DNA of 64,000 bases from Xiashengella succiniciproducens (GTDB lineage: Bacteria; Bacteroidota; Bacteroidia; Bacteroidales; Marinilabiliaceae): NCBI RefSeq assembly GCF_023674465.1, contig NZ_CP098400.1, positions 2,384,801 to 2,448,800 of the forward strand, given 5' to 3'. A program made the position numbers and the translations under genes. Below the pieces are notes generated by a model, which ran no database searches, was not told the origin of the DNA, and worked only from the letters and a program-made list of their open reading frames with translations. Below, piece after piece: positions 24,464 to 33,494 of this stretch (its first letter is position 1; each line of letters starts with the position of its first letter).

Positions 24464-27013
24464 TTACAACTCCCTTTTTGAAGGAGACTCGTTCATAAAC
24501 AGATAGGATGGCTTATATCCTCCAAAATCTACAACGATTTTCTCGAATACAATACCCGGGTCAAGGGGAGAAAGAGTAAGGATATGTGTTCCGTCTTCAG
24601 AAGCTGGAACGTCAAGTTCTACCTTTTTTTCAACCACACGGCTTGCTACCGTAGGATAAAAAACAGAATAGATGTTCTCGGGTTTTTCGTTAAGGTCTGA
24701 GTTAAAATTGACTGTTACAGCTTCTCCTCCGTCAAGTGCTACGTTGTACCTGTGTCCGTCAAGGTTCCTGAAAGCCAATGTAGATTTAACTACCACACGA
24801 ACAGTAACCTTTGTGACACCTTCGGGCAACTTCATCTTATAGGAAAGTGCAGCTCCATCAGTGTTTTTTGTATAAGGCATCAGTGCCATACCACTAAGCG
24901 TGCGTCCCATATATGGAATGCAAGTCCACTCGGTTTCCGGAGCGTTAACAGCCTTGAAATAGTGTTCGGCCTCAATGGCTACATAGCCGTTGGAAGGTTC
25001 AAACACATAGCTACCCACGGCCTTTTCAGGCTCGGATATTCGGTAAATCTCAGGTAACTTGTCAGCTGGGAAATTATCATTCCAGGTAGTATAACCAATC
25101 TTCTTCTGGGTCATCATACCATCCCACTTACCACCCGACATAACCTTGTTGTAGTCGTATCCCAGTTCGGCATCCCTCTTGAAAGTACGCTCAACATTGT
25201 CGGCCCAGAAGTTGGCTGCAGGATTGTTTTCTGCATACAGCTTATGGTTCATAGCTTGTGAATAGTACATCTCATACAGGTTGGCCAGAGCCTGAACCGG
25301 ATAAAGAATAATCTGCTTGTAAGCATCCCTGTATTCCGGCTTGAGAGTCAGATACTGACGCAGAGCCTCAGCCTCCAGTTTGATAAACTCATCCACAACT
25401 TGCTTCCACTCACCTGTTTCCAGGTTGTATGTACGTCTGTCGAGCATTTCTGGAGTTACCCTTCCTGCATACTTGCTGTACAGGTTAAGGATACGGGCTG
25501 CTTCCTGAGCCTGATCTGCACCAAACTGCTGAGCGCAGAAGTTGTACACATGGTCAAGCAGGTTGTCAACTGTATAGCTTTTCGGATCCCATGCCATGTC
25601 GAGGAACAGTGTGATAGGATACTCCATAGGTTTAAGGTCACCAACATTGAGCACCCACAACTTATCTACCCCGTAATCGTATGTCAGTTGAAGCTGTTCC
25701 CACATATTTTGCACAGGAGTAACATTAAGCCACTTTGTATTACGTGGAGCTCCTACATAGTCAACGTGATAGTACAAACCCCAACCACCGGGATGCTTGC
25801 GCTCCTCAGCATTGGGCAGACGACGCACATTACCCCAGTTGTCATCACATAGCAGAATAATTACATCATCCGGCACACGCATACCATTATCGTAGTAGTC
25901 CAGCACCTCCTTATACAAGGCCCATAATTGAGGAGTCTCACTTGCTGGGCGTCCTGTAACATCTTCGATAATTGCCCTCTGATTCCTTACAATGCGTTCC
26001 AGCAATTGAACATCAGTCTCGTCTGACATGGCTTCGTCACCGTCACCACGCATACCAATAGTGATGATATCATCCTTGCCTTTTACACGCTCAATACCCT
26101 CACGGAAGAATTCATCGATTCTTTCCTGATTGGTCTTATAGTTCCATACGCCATTCCCGTCCCTGTTGCGTACCCACTCCTGATGGTTGCGGGCCATCGG
26201 TTCATGGTGAGATGTTCCGATTACCACACCCATTTCATGAGCCAAATTACTGTTCATCGGGTCATCAGCATAGAAAGCCCAGCCCCACATAGCAGGCCAC
26301 AGGTAGTTGCCCTTAAGGCGAAGGATCAATTCAAATACTCTTTCATAAAAGTCACGTCCACCGAAATCAGTACCGTAATAGTTTTTTACCCATCCGGTAA
26401 GACAGGGAGCTTCGTCGTTAAGAAAGATCCCTCTGTACTGAACCTTTGGAGAGTCCTGAAGATAACGTCCTTCGCTGACAAACAGCGAAGGACTTTTACT
26501 AACAGGGACATCAGCCCACCAATACCATGGTGAAACCCCAATATTTTCAGAAACATCATAAACTCCATAGATAGTGCCTCTACGGTCACTACCGGCAATT
26601 ACCAGATTACCGTCAACGGTCTGGATAATATATGCTTCCCACTTACCATTGATCGCTGAAACATCCAGTTTGCCAGCATCAACAAGCTGATCAATAAGTT
26701 TGCTTGAACCTAGTGTTCCTACTAATATAGCACCCTTAGGGGCCTTTACCTTTTGAACAACTTTTGGCCTGGCACCGCTTACATTCGCAATATCACCTGC
26801 AAGAGAGGTTACAGCCCTTAAGACACCCGGCTGATCGGCAGGATCCACGTAAATAGGAGCAGCCTTTCCTCCTGCAGCAATCTCAAAGGAGGCTCCTGAC
26901 TTCTCTTTTGTGATGTACTGCAGTCCCTGCTTATGTAATGCTCTTGCAAACAATCCGCTTGCAGGAATCAGTATCATAAGTCCCAGAAGTATACATCTCA
27001 ATTCTCTTCTCAT
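24464..27013 (-). CDS. GH115 xylan alpha-1,2-glucuronidase
   Basis: GH115 enzymes remove (4-O-methyl-)D-glucuronic acid from xylan polymers and long oligosaccharides. The 849-residue protein has a signal peptide, an N-terminal alpha/beta domain (AAPIYVDP ... VGTLGSS), a TIM barrel with QYRGIFLNDEAPCL, LKGNYLWPAMWGWAFY, IGTSHHEPMARN and GMRGDGDEAM, and C-terminal helical and beta-sandwich domains. These barrel blocks are typical of the family. The ATG at 27013 was chosen; TTG and GTG codons extend two residues upstream. It lies 56 bases after the alpha/beta hydrolase. The glucuronate it frees is the natural feed for the uxaC cluster 13 kb away, which links the two halves of the window. Confidence 0.96.
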   Translation of the reverse strand: MRRELRCILLGLMILIPASGLFARALHKQGLQYITKEKSGASFEIAAGGKAAPIYVDPADQPGVLRAVTSLAGDIANVSGARPKVVQKVKAPKGAILVGTLGSSKLIDQLVDAGKLDVSAINGKWEAYIIQTVDGNLVIAGSDRRGTIYGVYDVSENIGVSPWYWWADVPVSKSPSLFVSEGRYLQDSPKVQYRGIFLNDEAPCLTGWVKNYYGTDFGGRDFYERVFELILRLKGNYLWPAMWGWAFYADDPMNSNLAHEMGVVIGTSHHEPMARNHQEWVRNRDGNGVWNYKTNQERIDEFFREGIERVKGKDDIITIGMRGDGDEAMSDETDVQLLERIVRNQRAIIEDVTGRPASETPQLWALYKEVLDYYDNGMRVPDDVIILLCDDNWGNVRRLPNAEERKHPGGWGLYYHVDYVGAPRNTKWLNVTPVQNMWEQLQLTYDYGVDKLWVLNVGDLKPMEYPITLFLDMAWDPKSYTVDNLLDHVYNFCAQQFGADQAQEAARILNLYSKYAGRVTPEMLDRRTYNLETGEWKQVVDEFIKLEAEALRQYLTLKPEYRDAYKQIILYPVQALANLYEMYYSQAMNHKLYAENNPAANFWADNVERTFKRDAELGYDYNKVMSGGKWDGMMTQKKIGYTTWNDNFPADKLPEIYRISEPEKAVGSYVFEPSNGYVAIEAEHYFKAVNAPETEWTCIPYMGRTLSGMALMPYTKNTDGAALSYKMKLPEGVTKVTVRVVVKSTLAFRNLDGHRYNVALDGGEAVTVNFNSDLNEKPENIYSVFYPTVASRVVEKKVELDVPASEDGTHILTLSPLDPGIVFEKIVVDFGGYKPSYLFMNESPSKREL

Positions 27014-27069
27014 CACCAATAACGTTTATATATTCTAAAATTATGCTCTCCTTTAAAAGGAAACTGATC

Positions 27070-28011
27070 TTAAAGATTCTTCTTGTTGATAGTCCATACT
27101 TCCGAGCTTTCCAGGCCACAAGGACTTCCGGTAAATAGGCTTCCGGCTTCCTCATCCCCCTTAAGCTGCCACTTGTACCATGCAGTAGCAACAACTGCAA
27201 ATTCACCACCATGAGGCTGACGGTAAGTACCACCATGACCTACGTCCATGTTGGCAACAAAAACTGGAACATGGTTGATTCTTTCGAAGTCATCCATACC
27301 ATTGTTGTATGCGATATCGCTTTCACCACCGAGCAAGTACAGTACAGGAGTATGAATTTTCTCAAGTTGATCCTTAGTAAGCCCCGGCATTCCACCCATT
27401 CCGGCATTTGGAGAAGGAAGAATACCACTATTGAAAACACCGATAGTTGTCAATCTTGGATCAGCAGCAACTTCAAGAGTTTGAAGACCACCGCAGGACA
27501 TACCGCTTACAGCAATTTTTTCAACATCAACCTTGTTGTAGAAAGGACTATTTTCATCACTGTTTTGTGCTATAATCCAGTCAATAGCATCAAGCAGCTG
27601 CTGGGAAGTAGACCTATCATAAGTGGGCTGATCATCTGTTTCAGGCATTGGTCCGTTTGCAATCACGATAAATCCGTGAGAAGCTACTTCAGAAAGGAAG
27701 TTAAGGTGTTCCCATGGCGAATTTGCACAAGCACCATTACCCCAGGCAATAATAGGAAGCTTCTCCTCATTGCCAAAAGGAGTTAAATCAGCGGGCCTGA
27801 ATATAGTATTTGATGGAAGAGTGCTATCGGTATACATAATAGCGCTGTATAATCCGGTTCCACCGTCTTCAACAACCTTGTAATTGGCTGGCATTACAGG
27901 TTCAACTGGCTCATTGCTCTTTTGAGTTTTGGATGCACAGGCTGCCATTACAGAAATCACGAGCACACCAGACAGCATCACTTTCATGAGATTAAGTAAG
28001 GAACTTTTCAT
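27070..28011 (-). CDS. Alpha/beta hydrolase lipoprotein, probable xylan esterase
   Basis: The 313-residue lipoprotein (signal ending VMAAC, Cys25) has the alpha/beta hydrolase fold of the dienelactone-hydrolase/poly-ester hydrolase-like group. The nucleophile elbow is GMSCGG (Ser172), the acid is likely the Asp in GGESDIAY and the base the His in DVGHGGTY. The segment PIIAWGNGACANSPWEHLNFLSEVASHGF is shared with many secreted plant-polysaccharide esterases. Between a CE6-like esterase and GH115 it may cut acetyl, feruloyl or methyl-glucuronoyl esters of xylan. No specific carbohydrate esterase family can be assigned with certainty. It starts eight bases after the CE6-like gene, so the pair is co-transcribed. 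Confidence 0.85.
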   Translation of the reverse strand: MKSSLLNLMKVMLSGVLVISVMAACASKTQKSNEPVEPVMPANYKVVEDGGTGLYSAIMYTDSTLPSNTIFRPADLTPFGNEEKLPIIAWGNGACANSPWEHLNFLSEVASHGFIVIANGPMPETDDQPTYDRSTSQQLLDAIDWIIAQNSDENSPFYNKVDVEKIAVSGMSCGGLQTLEVAADPRLTTIGVFNSGILPSPNAGMGGMPGLTKDQLEKIHTPVLYLLGGESDIAYNNGMDDFERINHVPVFVANMDVGHGGTYRQPHGGEFAVVATAWYKWQLKGDEEAGSLFTGSPCGLESSEVWTINKKNL

Positions 28012-28019
28012 ATTCTGTA

Positions 28020-28859
28020 TTATTTAGAGTTCATAAGTGAAAGCATCATTTCAGCATATCTCTTACCAAGCATTCTATACCCTTCAGCAGAGAAGTGCAG
28101 ACCATCAGGCATACCGGGGCATCCTTCTGAAGACACGACATGGGCGTTAGGAATTGCCTCAGGAAGTGTAGCAATAAACTCATTGAATGGAGCGCATCTG
28201 CCACCAAACTCAGCACTAAGCAGTTCGCCAGCAATCAACGGAGTTTCTTCAGCCTTCAGGTTAAGATCTGCCAACAGATTATTGTAAATATCACTTACTT
28301 TCTTAGTCCATAGTGAGTCATTAGGATTGGACTCTCCCTGATGCATCAGGATACCCTTGATAACACCACCATCAGCCTGAGCTTGCTTGGCGAGCTCGAC
28401 AAGTCTGCCATAAGGATTGCCACCGTAGTTATTGATCCAGTTTAGCATCCAAACAGGGGCAGTTTCTACGTAAGATTCATAGTTTTCCTTGTCAAAAAGC
28501 TCAATTCTGCATCCTCCCACAGATACATTGATTACACCTACCTTGATGTGTTCAGGAAGGTTTTCTACCATAGTACGTCCGAAATAATCGGCAGGTGAAA
28601 GACCTGACCTACAGTCACTAATTGGCGGGGTAGCAGTGTACCACTTACCCATTTCCCTTCCCAGGTCTGGACAATCCATAGTACTCATTACCTGGAAGCG
28701 CGCATCAACTACAGAATCCTGAGCTTCAGCAGGAGTTGCGCCTTGCATATTTGATTGACCGAAACAGAGGTAAACGTGCAGTTCAGGCTCTGGAGTATTA
28801 GAACGGCAGCCAAAGAGGAATAAGCCGCCAATCAATAGGAATTTAAGTTTTGCAATCAT
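28020..28859 (-). CDS. CE6-like (sialate O-acetylesterase fold) acetyl xylan esterase, lipoprotein
   Basis: The 279-residue lipoprotein (signal ending FLFGC, Cys18) is an SGNH-type esterase. The family blocks are present: FGQSNMQG with nucleophile Ser36, the oxyanion SVGG turn (about 113-116), LMHQGESN (about 171-178), and the C-terminal catalytic pair Asp252 and His255 in DGLHFS. CE6 members remove acetyl groups from xylan, which opens the backbone to xylanases and side-chain enzymes. It is the first gene of the unit CE6-hydrolase-GH115, placed after a strong terminator that closes the previous unit. Confidence 0.9.
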   Translation of the reverse strand: MIAKLKFLLIGGLFLFGCRSNTPEPELHVYLCFGQSNMQGATPAEAQDSVVDARFQVMSTMDCPDLGREMGKWYTATPPISDCRSGLSPADYFGRTMVENLPEHIKVGVINVSVGGCRIELFDKENYESYVETAPVWMLNWINNYGGNPYGRLVELAKQAQADGGVIKGILMHQGESNPNDSLWTKKVSDIYNNLLADLNLKAEETPLIAGELLSAEFGGRCAPFNEFIATLPEAIPNAHVVSSEGCPGMPDGLHFSAEGYRMLGKRYAEMMLSLMNSK

Positions 28860-28993
28860 AAGGAAAAGTTTACAAAATCAGAATGTTAAATTATTGTAGA
28901 TAAATGGGTCAAACCGGGAAGGCATAAGAATTCTTATCCCGGCAGACTACCTCACAAGATAGGGGTTTTTCCTTAAAATCTATAAAAAAATAA

Positions 28994-29036
28994 GATCAAT
29001 GTACTCAGGGCCTTAAGGCCCTGAGTGACATTGATC
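28994..29036 (-). terminator. Strong hairpin terminator after the large GH43-like gene
   Basis: An inner perfect palindrome ACTCAGGGCC-TTAA-GGCCCTGAGT (29003-29026) sits inside outer arms GATCAATGT (28994-29002) and ACATTGATC (29028-29036), with one bulged G. On the minus strand it is followed by TTATTTTTTTA, a good U tract. It lies 17 bases past the stop at 29054. Confidence 0.88.
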
Positions 29037-29053
29037 AATCAAGTTGAAGGATT

Positions 29054-31162
29054 TTAGTTCTTCTCGAAAACGACCTGGTAAGTTTTTACAACGCCGTTAT
29101 AATCAAATACCACTTCAGCAGTACCTTCAACAGACTCTGCCTGAGTGACCTTTATCTTAACATCCTTATTATCGCATGAAGCAGTTACCTTTGGCTTCTT
29201 AGTGCCATCAACTGTAGCCTTGGCTTCATACAGACCGTAATGTGTCAGTCCATTGAAATCAGTTGACCTTACAGGAGTCTTGGGCAATTCAATTTCAGTG
29301 CCGTTGACAGCTATGCTGACTTGTGGAACAACAGGTCTTTCGATAGCCTTGAATTTAGAGCTGAAGCCAAGTCCAGCGATCTCACAAAGCTCTTCTTCGG
29401 TATCAGCCTCAGCAACCAGGAAGATTGCATGTTTCTTGTCGAGGTTGTCAACAAACTGTGCAACATCAACAGTAAACCTGGTTACTTCCTGTGCAGCATT
29501 TTCAGGAACTACAATCTCGCCGATCTTGGTACCTTTCCATGTTTCATTGGCCCATGGGCCATCAAGCCAGATATTGATCTTGAATGACTTGTCAGTGCGT
29601 GGCGCAAGGAAGAGATTGAAAGCTGTTTCATTACCTTCTTTGGTTCCTTCAAAGGCCTTAAGACCCTTTGTATCCTGATCAAGACCTCCGAAACCGAAGT
29701 ATTTGTAACCAATGATGTGTCCATTCCTTACCTTTTCAATAGGCATATGGTTATCCCAAATATCCCATGAATCACCTTGAATACTTACATCAGAAAGATA
29801 TGCGGCATAACCTGCAGAATAATATCTGTAAGGATCCAGACCGAAGATATGGAAACCTTCAGAAGTAACTTCTGCACCAGTATATACATTACCATTGTTA
29901 TCCTTAGCTACCCATGTGTTGTCTTCTGAATATGGATCATAGCCAGTAATAACAACCTTTCCGCCTTCAGCAACAGATGCTTCATCCCACTCAACCTTTA
30001 CAGGAGCCACAACAGCTTGACGGGCAAAACCGAAGTTACGTGGTGGTCTGTGATAAAATACATACCACTGGTCGTTGATTTGTTGAAGACTACCGTGAGT
30101 ATTGTGTCCACCGTTGGTAATTTGCAGACCACTTCCATCTTCATTTACAACGATACCACGTGAATCAACCAATACACCACCAGCCTTCCATGGACCTAGC
30201 GGAGAATCAGCATATGCATATCTCAGTGTAGAGTTGCTGCTTGGCATTCCATAGTCAGGACCTGAATAACCACTGAAAACGGTAACAAACTTATTACCTA
30301 CCTGACGGATAGAAGATGCTTCAAAGAAGTTGAAGCCCCTTGGATCCTGACCTGGGAACAGGCTTGGATATTCAGTACCTTCCGGATCCCTGATTTCACC
30401 ATACCTGGTACTTGCAGGCAGGAAGCGACCAATAATCTCTGTACCTGGACGAAGTGAATACATGGTGTTTTGATCAAGCTGAGCAGCCAATGATCTTTGA
30501 AAACCCCAGTAGCCATATGCCCTGAAACCAATTTCATAATCAGGATCATCTGGATCAGTAACATATTCTACGAAGATAGCAGGGTCAAACCCAAGAATAC
30601 TGCCATCAACAGTTCTGCTTCCATCTTCAGTCAGGTTGATAGGAGTAAAAGGCCCATCAGGACGGCTTCCCTTCGCAACCATAGGTTCCCTGTTGGGACC
30701 ACGACTGTGTGGATACAGATAATATTCTTTTGTTCCATCTTTGCGTATTACCTCTACCAGGTCAGGGGCGTACATAACATCCCACTTACCATCATGCTCA
30801 TAGGTAAATATTGGGCCTTCATCCCTCCACTGGGTAAGATCTTCCACGGGGGCTGACCACATTCTGATATCTGGACCACAATAGCTGGTATATCTCAAAT
30901 CGTGAGATCCAATAATATAGGCCCTGAATTTGCCTGGATTGTCAGGGTCTTCGAAAACCCTTGGTTCACCGTCGGGAAGGTGTTCCCACAATGGCAGGTA
31001 AGGGTTACCCGGCATTGTATGAACGAAGCGTTCCGACACCGGCTTTTGCCCGCCGTCGTAGCTCTCAACCTGTCCTGAATTGCATCCGGTGGTACTGAAC
31101 GCTAGAGCAGCCCCAAGAAGGACAACTCCGGAACTTTTAACCATGTTACCGATACTACTCAT
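29054..31162 (-). CDS. Large GH43-like beta-propeller hydrolase, lipoprotein
   Basis: The 702-residue lipoprotein (signal ending FSTTGC, Cys27) starts with a five-bladed propeller of GH43 type. The candidate acids are Asp72 in VFEDP, the Asp in GFDPAIF and the Glu in FFEASS. The spacing is wider than in the two smaller GH43 proteins of the locus and the sequence is clearly a different subfamily. After about residue 400 come a beta-sandwich of CBM6-like character (GFHIFGLDPYRYYSAGYAAYLSD ... VAQFVDN) and a C-terminal Ig-like domain of about 90 residues (VSIAVNGTEIELPKT to the end). Its place next to xyn10C suggests a surface or periplasmic xylosidase/arabinofuranosidase. A start at Met7 is also possible. 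Confidence 0.78.
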   Translation of the reverse strand: MSSIGNMVKSSGVVLLGAALAFSTTGCNSGQVESYDGGQKPVSERFVHTMPGNPYLPLWEHLPDGEPRVFEDPDNPGKFRAYIIGSHDLRYTSYCGPDIRMWSAPVEDLTQWRDEGPIFTYEHDGKWDVMYAPDLVEVIRKDGTKEYYLYPHSRGPNREPMVAKGSRPDGPFTPINLTEDGSRTVDGSILGFDPAIFVEYVTDPDDPDYEIGFRAYGYWGFQRSLAAQLDQNTMYSLRPGTEIIGRFLPASTRYGEIRDPEGTEYPSLFPGQDPRGFNFFEASSIRQVGNKFVTVFSGYSGPDYGMPSSNSTLRYAYADSPLGPWKAGGVLVDSRGIVVNEDGSGLQITNGGHNTHGSLQQINDQWYVFYHRPPRNFGFARQAVVAPVKVEWDEASVAEGGKVVITGYDPYSEDNTWVAKDNNGNVYTGAEVTSEGFHIFGLDPYRYYSAGYAAYLSDVSIQGDSWDIWDNHMPIEKVRNGHIIGYKYFGFGGLDQDTKGLKAFEGTKEGNETAFNLFLAPRTDKSFKINIWLDGPWANETWKGTKIGEIVVPENAAQEVTRFTVDVAQFVDNLDKKHAIFLVAEADTEEELCEIAGLGFSSKFKAIERPVVPQVSIAVNGTEIELPKTPVRSTDFNGLTHYGLYEAKATVDGTKKPKVTASCDNKDVKIKVTQAESVEGTAEVVFDYNGVVKTYQVVFEKN

Positions 31163-31216
31163 AAGATTTTTAGTTAATAATTAAAGAAAATTCCTCTACT
31201 AAATACGTAAAGCATA

Positions 31217-31224
31217 CAAAGCTA
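31217..31224 (-). promoter_or_regulatory. Candidate -7 box for the large GH43-like gene
   Basis: On the minus strand the octamer reads TAGCTTTG, a perfect TAnnTTTG, 54 bases before the ATG at 31162. A TTTG at 31240-31243 lies upstream but with a short 15-base spacer. It suggests this gene has its own promoter behind the terminator of xyn10C. Confidence 0.4.
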
Positions 31225-31245
31225 CATCTTTTTGTTTAGCAAAAA

Positions 31246-31279
31246 AAAGGGGCAAGGCACTGGTATCCCTTGCCCCTTT
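31246..31279 (-). terminator. Rho-independent terminator after xyn10C
   Basis: Arms AAAGGGGCAAGG (31246-31257) and CCTTGCCCCTTT (31268-31279) form a 12-bp perfect stem. On the minus strand it is followed directly by a run of T residues (TTTTTTTTGC), a textbook structure 18 bases past the xyn10C stop. Confidence 0.9.
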
Positions 31280-31297
31280 CGGAAAGCAAATACTTAA

Positions 31298-33478
31298 TTA
31301 CTTTCCGGCCAGCCCGTCAGCAAAACCTGCATATGTGTGCTTACGCTTGGTATTTTGTGACCAGAGACCAGTCGGCTCGCCACCTCTCCATGAAGAGTTG
31401 GCAGGACTGTCAATTGGACACCACAATGTAATACCTGCACGTTGAGAAGCTGGGATAATCTCAAAATACTTAGTGAGAATAAAATTATAGTAATCACTCA
31501 TTAGTCTGTGATGTTGCTCTGTAAGTTCACCAGATTTGAGTGTTGTACCTGTAGCATCTACGATACCCATGTCAAGTTCAGTAATTCTAACAAGCTTTCC
31601 AGTTTCAGCCATTAGCTCAAACATCTTAACGATATGAGCTTCCTTGCTTGCCTGAATTGCTTGATCCATGTAGTAAGAGATGTGCATTTGTGTACCGATA
31701 CCATCGATAACAGTCTCCCCGTCTGATTCCCATCTTTCAATCCAGTGGATCAGACTCTTAAGCTTATGATTGTCATCCCAGTCTGACTCCAGATTGTAGT
31801 CATTGACAAAAAGCTTCATATCAGCAGGACCATACTGACGTGCAAGCTTAACGGCCAGACGTACATAGTCATCGCCCAAATAATCACCCCAATAGAAGTT
31901 ATTCTTGGCATCATCAGCAGATACATTCTTAGCTGCCCACAGGTCATAGAATCCATCACCATCTGTATCAGTACCAGAAACCGGTTCGTTTACAACATCC
32001 CAATGCTTAACATAACCATCAGTAGCTGTCATCATACCTGAGATCCAGTTTTCAAGAGCCCATGATAGAGTATCAGCCTTTTCTTCCGGAGTAAGTGGCA
32101 TAGTGTTGCCCTTTTCTTCTTTTTCCCAAACAATGTTTGCAAAGTAGTATGTTACCTCAGTTTTATTAACGTTCAGGTTGAAGGCTATTGTCTTCATACC
32201 GTTACCTTCAGCAGGAATGGAACTAATAGCTTCATAATACTGCCACTCAGTGGTGAATTGAGGATTCTGAGGAAGCATGGCATAATGCATGTAACCGCCC
32301 GGTTCTCCATGACATTGTGTCTCAGAAGCGGCTGCAGCAGAAGCTTTGTACCAGAAAGAAATTCTATACTTTTCACCTGCTTCCCATGTCTTGTCGGGTG
32401 TGTAAATAAAGAACTGCGTGTCCCAAGAATTTGCAGGATCTGCAATGGAAGTGATCTTAATCGCATTCGTTCCATCAGGACCCTCACCTTCGAGAATAGC
32501 ACCGGGAACATCACCTTTACCCTTCTCGCGAACAATGAAGTTATCCATTGAACCGCCAACCAGCATTTCACTGTTCTCAATCTGGTTGACGTAGTAAACT
32601 ACCGAGGGAGCTTCTGAGTGACTAACTTTAACCCACTTTATTTGAAGCTCACCATCAAAACCACCAGGTTGAAAGACAACAAACGAAGATTCAGTTGTAA
32701 TGGTATTGAATGTAACTGATTGCTCTTCCCATTCAGTACTAACCATTATAGGTATCTCGGTAGTAGCTCCCCAGTTACCCATCTGCACATTGAATGTTCC
32801 CTCTTTAGATGATTTCATCAGGGCTGTGACTTTATATTCCCTGCCTGGAACAGTAGAGATACCATCTACTACGAAATACTGATACCATTCACCGGGATGA
32901 TTACTAACAAGCACTCCGTCAATAATATCAGGTTTATAACCCATTACATAAAATGGGAATTCAGTCATAGTAGAAAAGTCTGTTTGCTTATCCAGTACAT
33001 CCAGTTTTGCATCAGGATCCACAGGAATCTCTCTGTCAGCTATTAGTGAATTAAGATACTTCGTGTTTTGTTGCGCATGCCATAGTAGAGTATGACCATA
33101 AATCTCAATACCCGCCTCTTTAGCCGCACTAACAAATTGCATAACAGTACCAAAGTTCATGGCACCGTTATCTCCAACCACAGAAGCATATTTCATAGCA
33201 TTACCGGCAGTAATCATATCAAAGTTCTCATTAATCAACCTATAGTTGCTTCCTTTTTGGATATAATCACTAGCAGTAACTCCAGCACCCAATTTAAAAA
33301 TTGGATTTGAGCTTCTATCTACGTATGATTTCAATGCATCATAATCGTTAAGATACTCCAGCTCTGCAACAGAACCTGGCTTATCAACAGCTATGTTCTC
33401 GATATCATCATCCGCACATGAAGCTGCAAACATCGATAAGAAGATGAATGCTCCTAAAATCTTAAATGTATGTTTCAT
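31298..33478 (-). CDS. xyn10C: GH10 endo-1,4-beta-xylanase with internal CBM insertion, surface lipoprotein
   Basis: The 726-residue lipoprotein (signal ending MFAASC, Cys21) contains a GH10 barrel split after strand 3 (YGHTLLWHAQ) by about 300 residues (about 150-455) with two beta-sandwich modules of CBM4/22 character. The barrel resumes at LSWALENW, with acid/base Glu498 in DVVNEPV and nucleophile Glu634 in ITELDMG. This split design is the hallmark of the Xyn10C protein of the Bacteroidetes xylan utilisation system, a cell-surface endoxylanase that feeds the SusC/D transporters. It is the last gene of the xusA-E operon, 16 bases after xusE and closed by a strong terminator. Confidence 0.95.
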   Translation of the reverse strand: MKHTFKILGAFIFLSMFAASCADDDIENIAVDKPGSVAELEYLNDYDALKSYVDRSSNPIFKLGAGVTASDYIQKGSNYRLINENFDMITAGNAMKYASVVGDNGAMNFGTVMQFVSAAKEAGIEIYGHTLLWHAQQNTKYLNSLIADREIPVDPDAKLDVLDKQTDFSTMTEFPFYVMGYKPDIIDGVLVSNHPGEWYQYFVVDGISTVPGREYKVTALMKSSKEGTFNVQMGNWGATTEIPIMVSTEWEEQSVTFNTITTESSFVVFQPGGFDGELQIKWVKVSHSEAPSVVYYVNQIENSEMLVGGSMDNFIVREKGKGDVPGAILEGEGPDGTNAIKITSIADPANSWDTQFFIYTPDKTWEAGEKYRISFWYKASAAAASETQCHGEPGGYMHYAMLPQNPQFTTEWQYYEAISSIPAEGNGMKTIAFNLNVNKTEVTYYFANIVWEKEEKGNTMPLTPEEKADTLSWALENWISGMMTATDGYVKHWDVVNEPVSGTDTDGDGFYDLWAAKNVSADDAKNNFYWGDYLGDDYVRLAVKLARQYGPADMKLFVNDYNLESDWDDNHKLKSLIHWIERWESDGETVIDGIGTQMHISYYMDQAIQASKEAHIVKMFELMAETGKLVRITELDMGIVDATGTTLKSGELTEQHHRLMSDYYNFILTKYFEIIPASQRAGITLWCPIDSPANSSWRGGEPTGLWSQNTKRKHTYAGFADGLAGK

Positions 33479-33494
33479 TTTTCAGGATTTAAGC

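Noticed and set aside
27211-27786. 191-codon plus-strand frame
   Set aside because: Antisense shadow of the alpha/beta hydrolase gene, whose catalytic motifs are intact on the minus strand.
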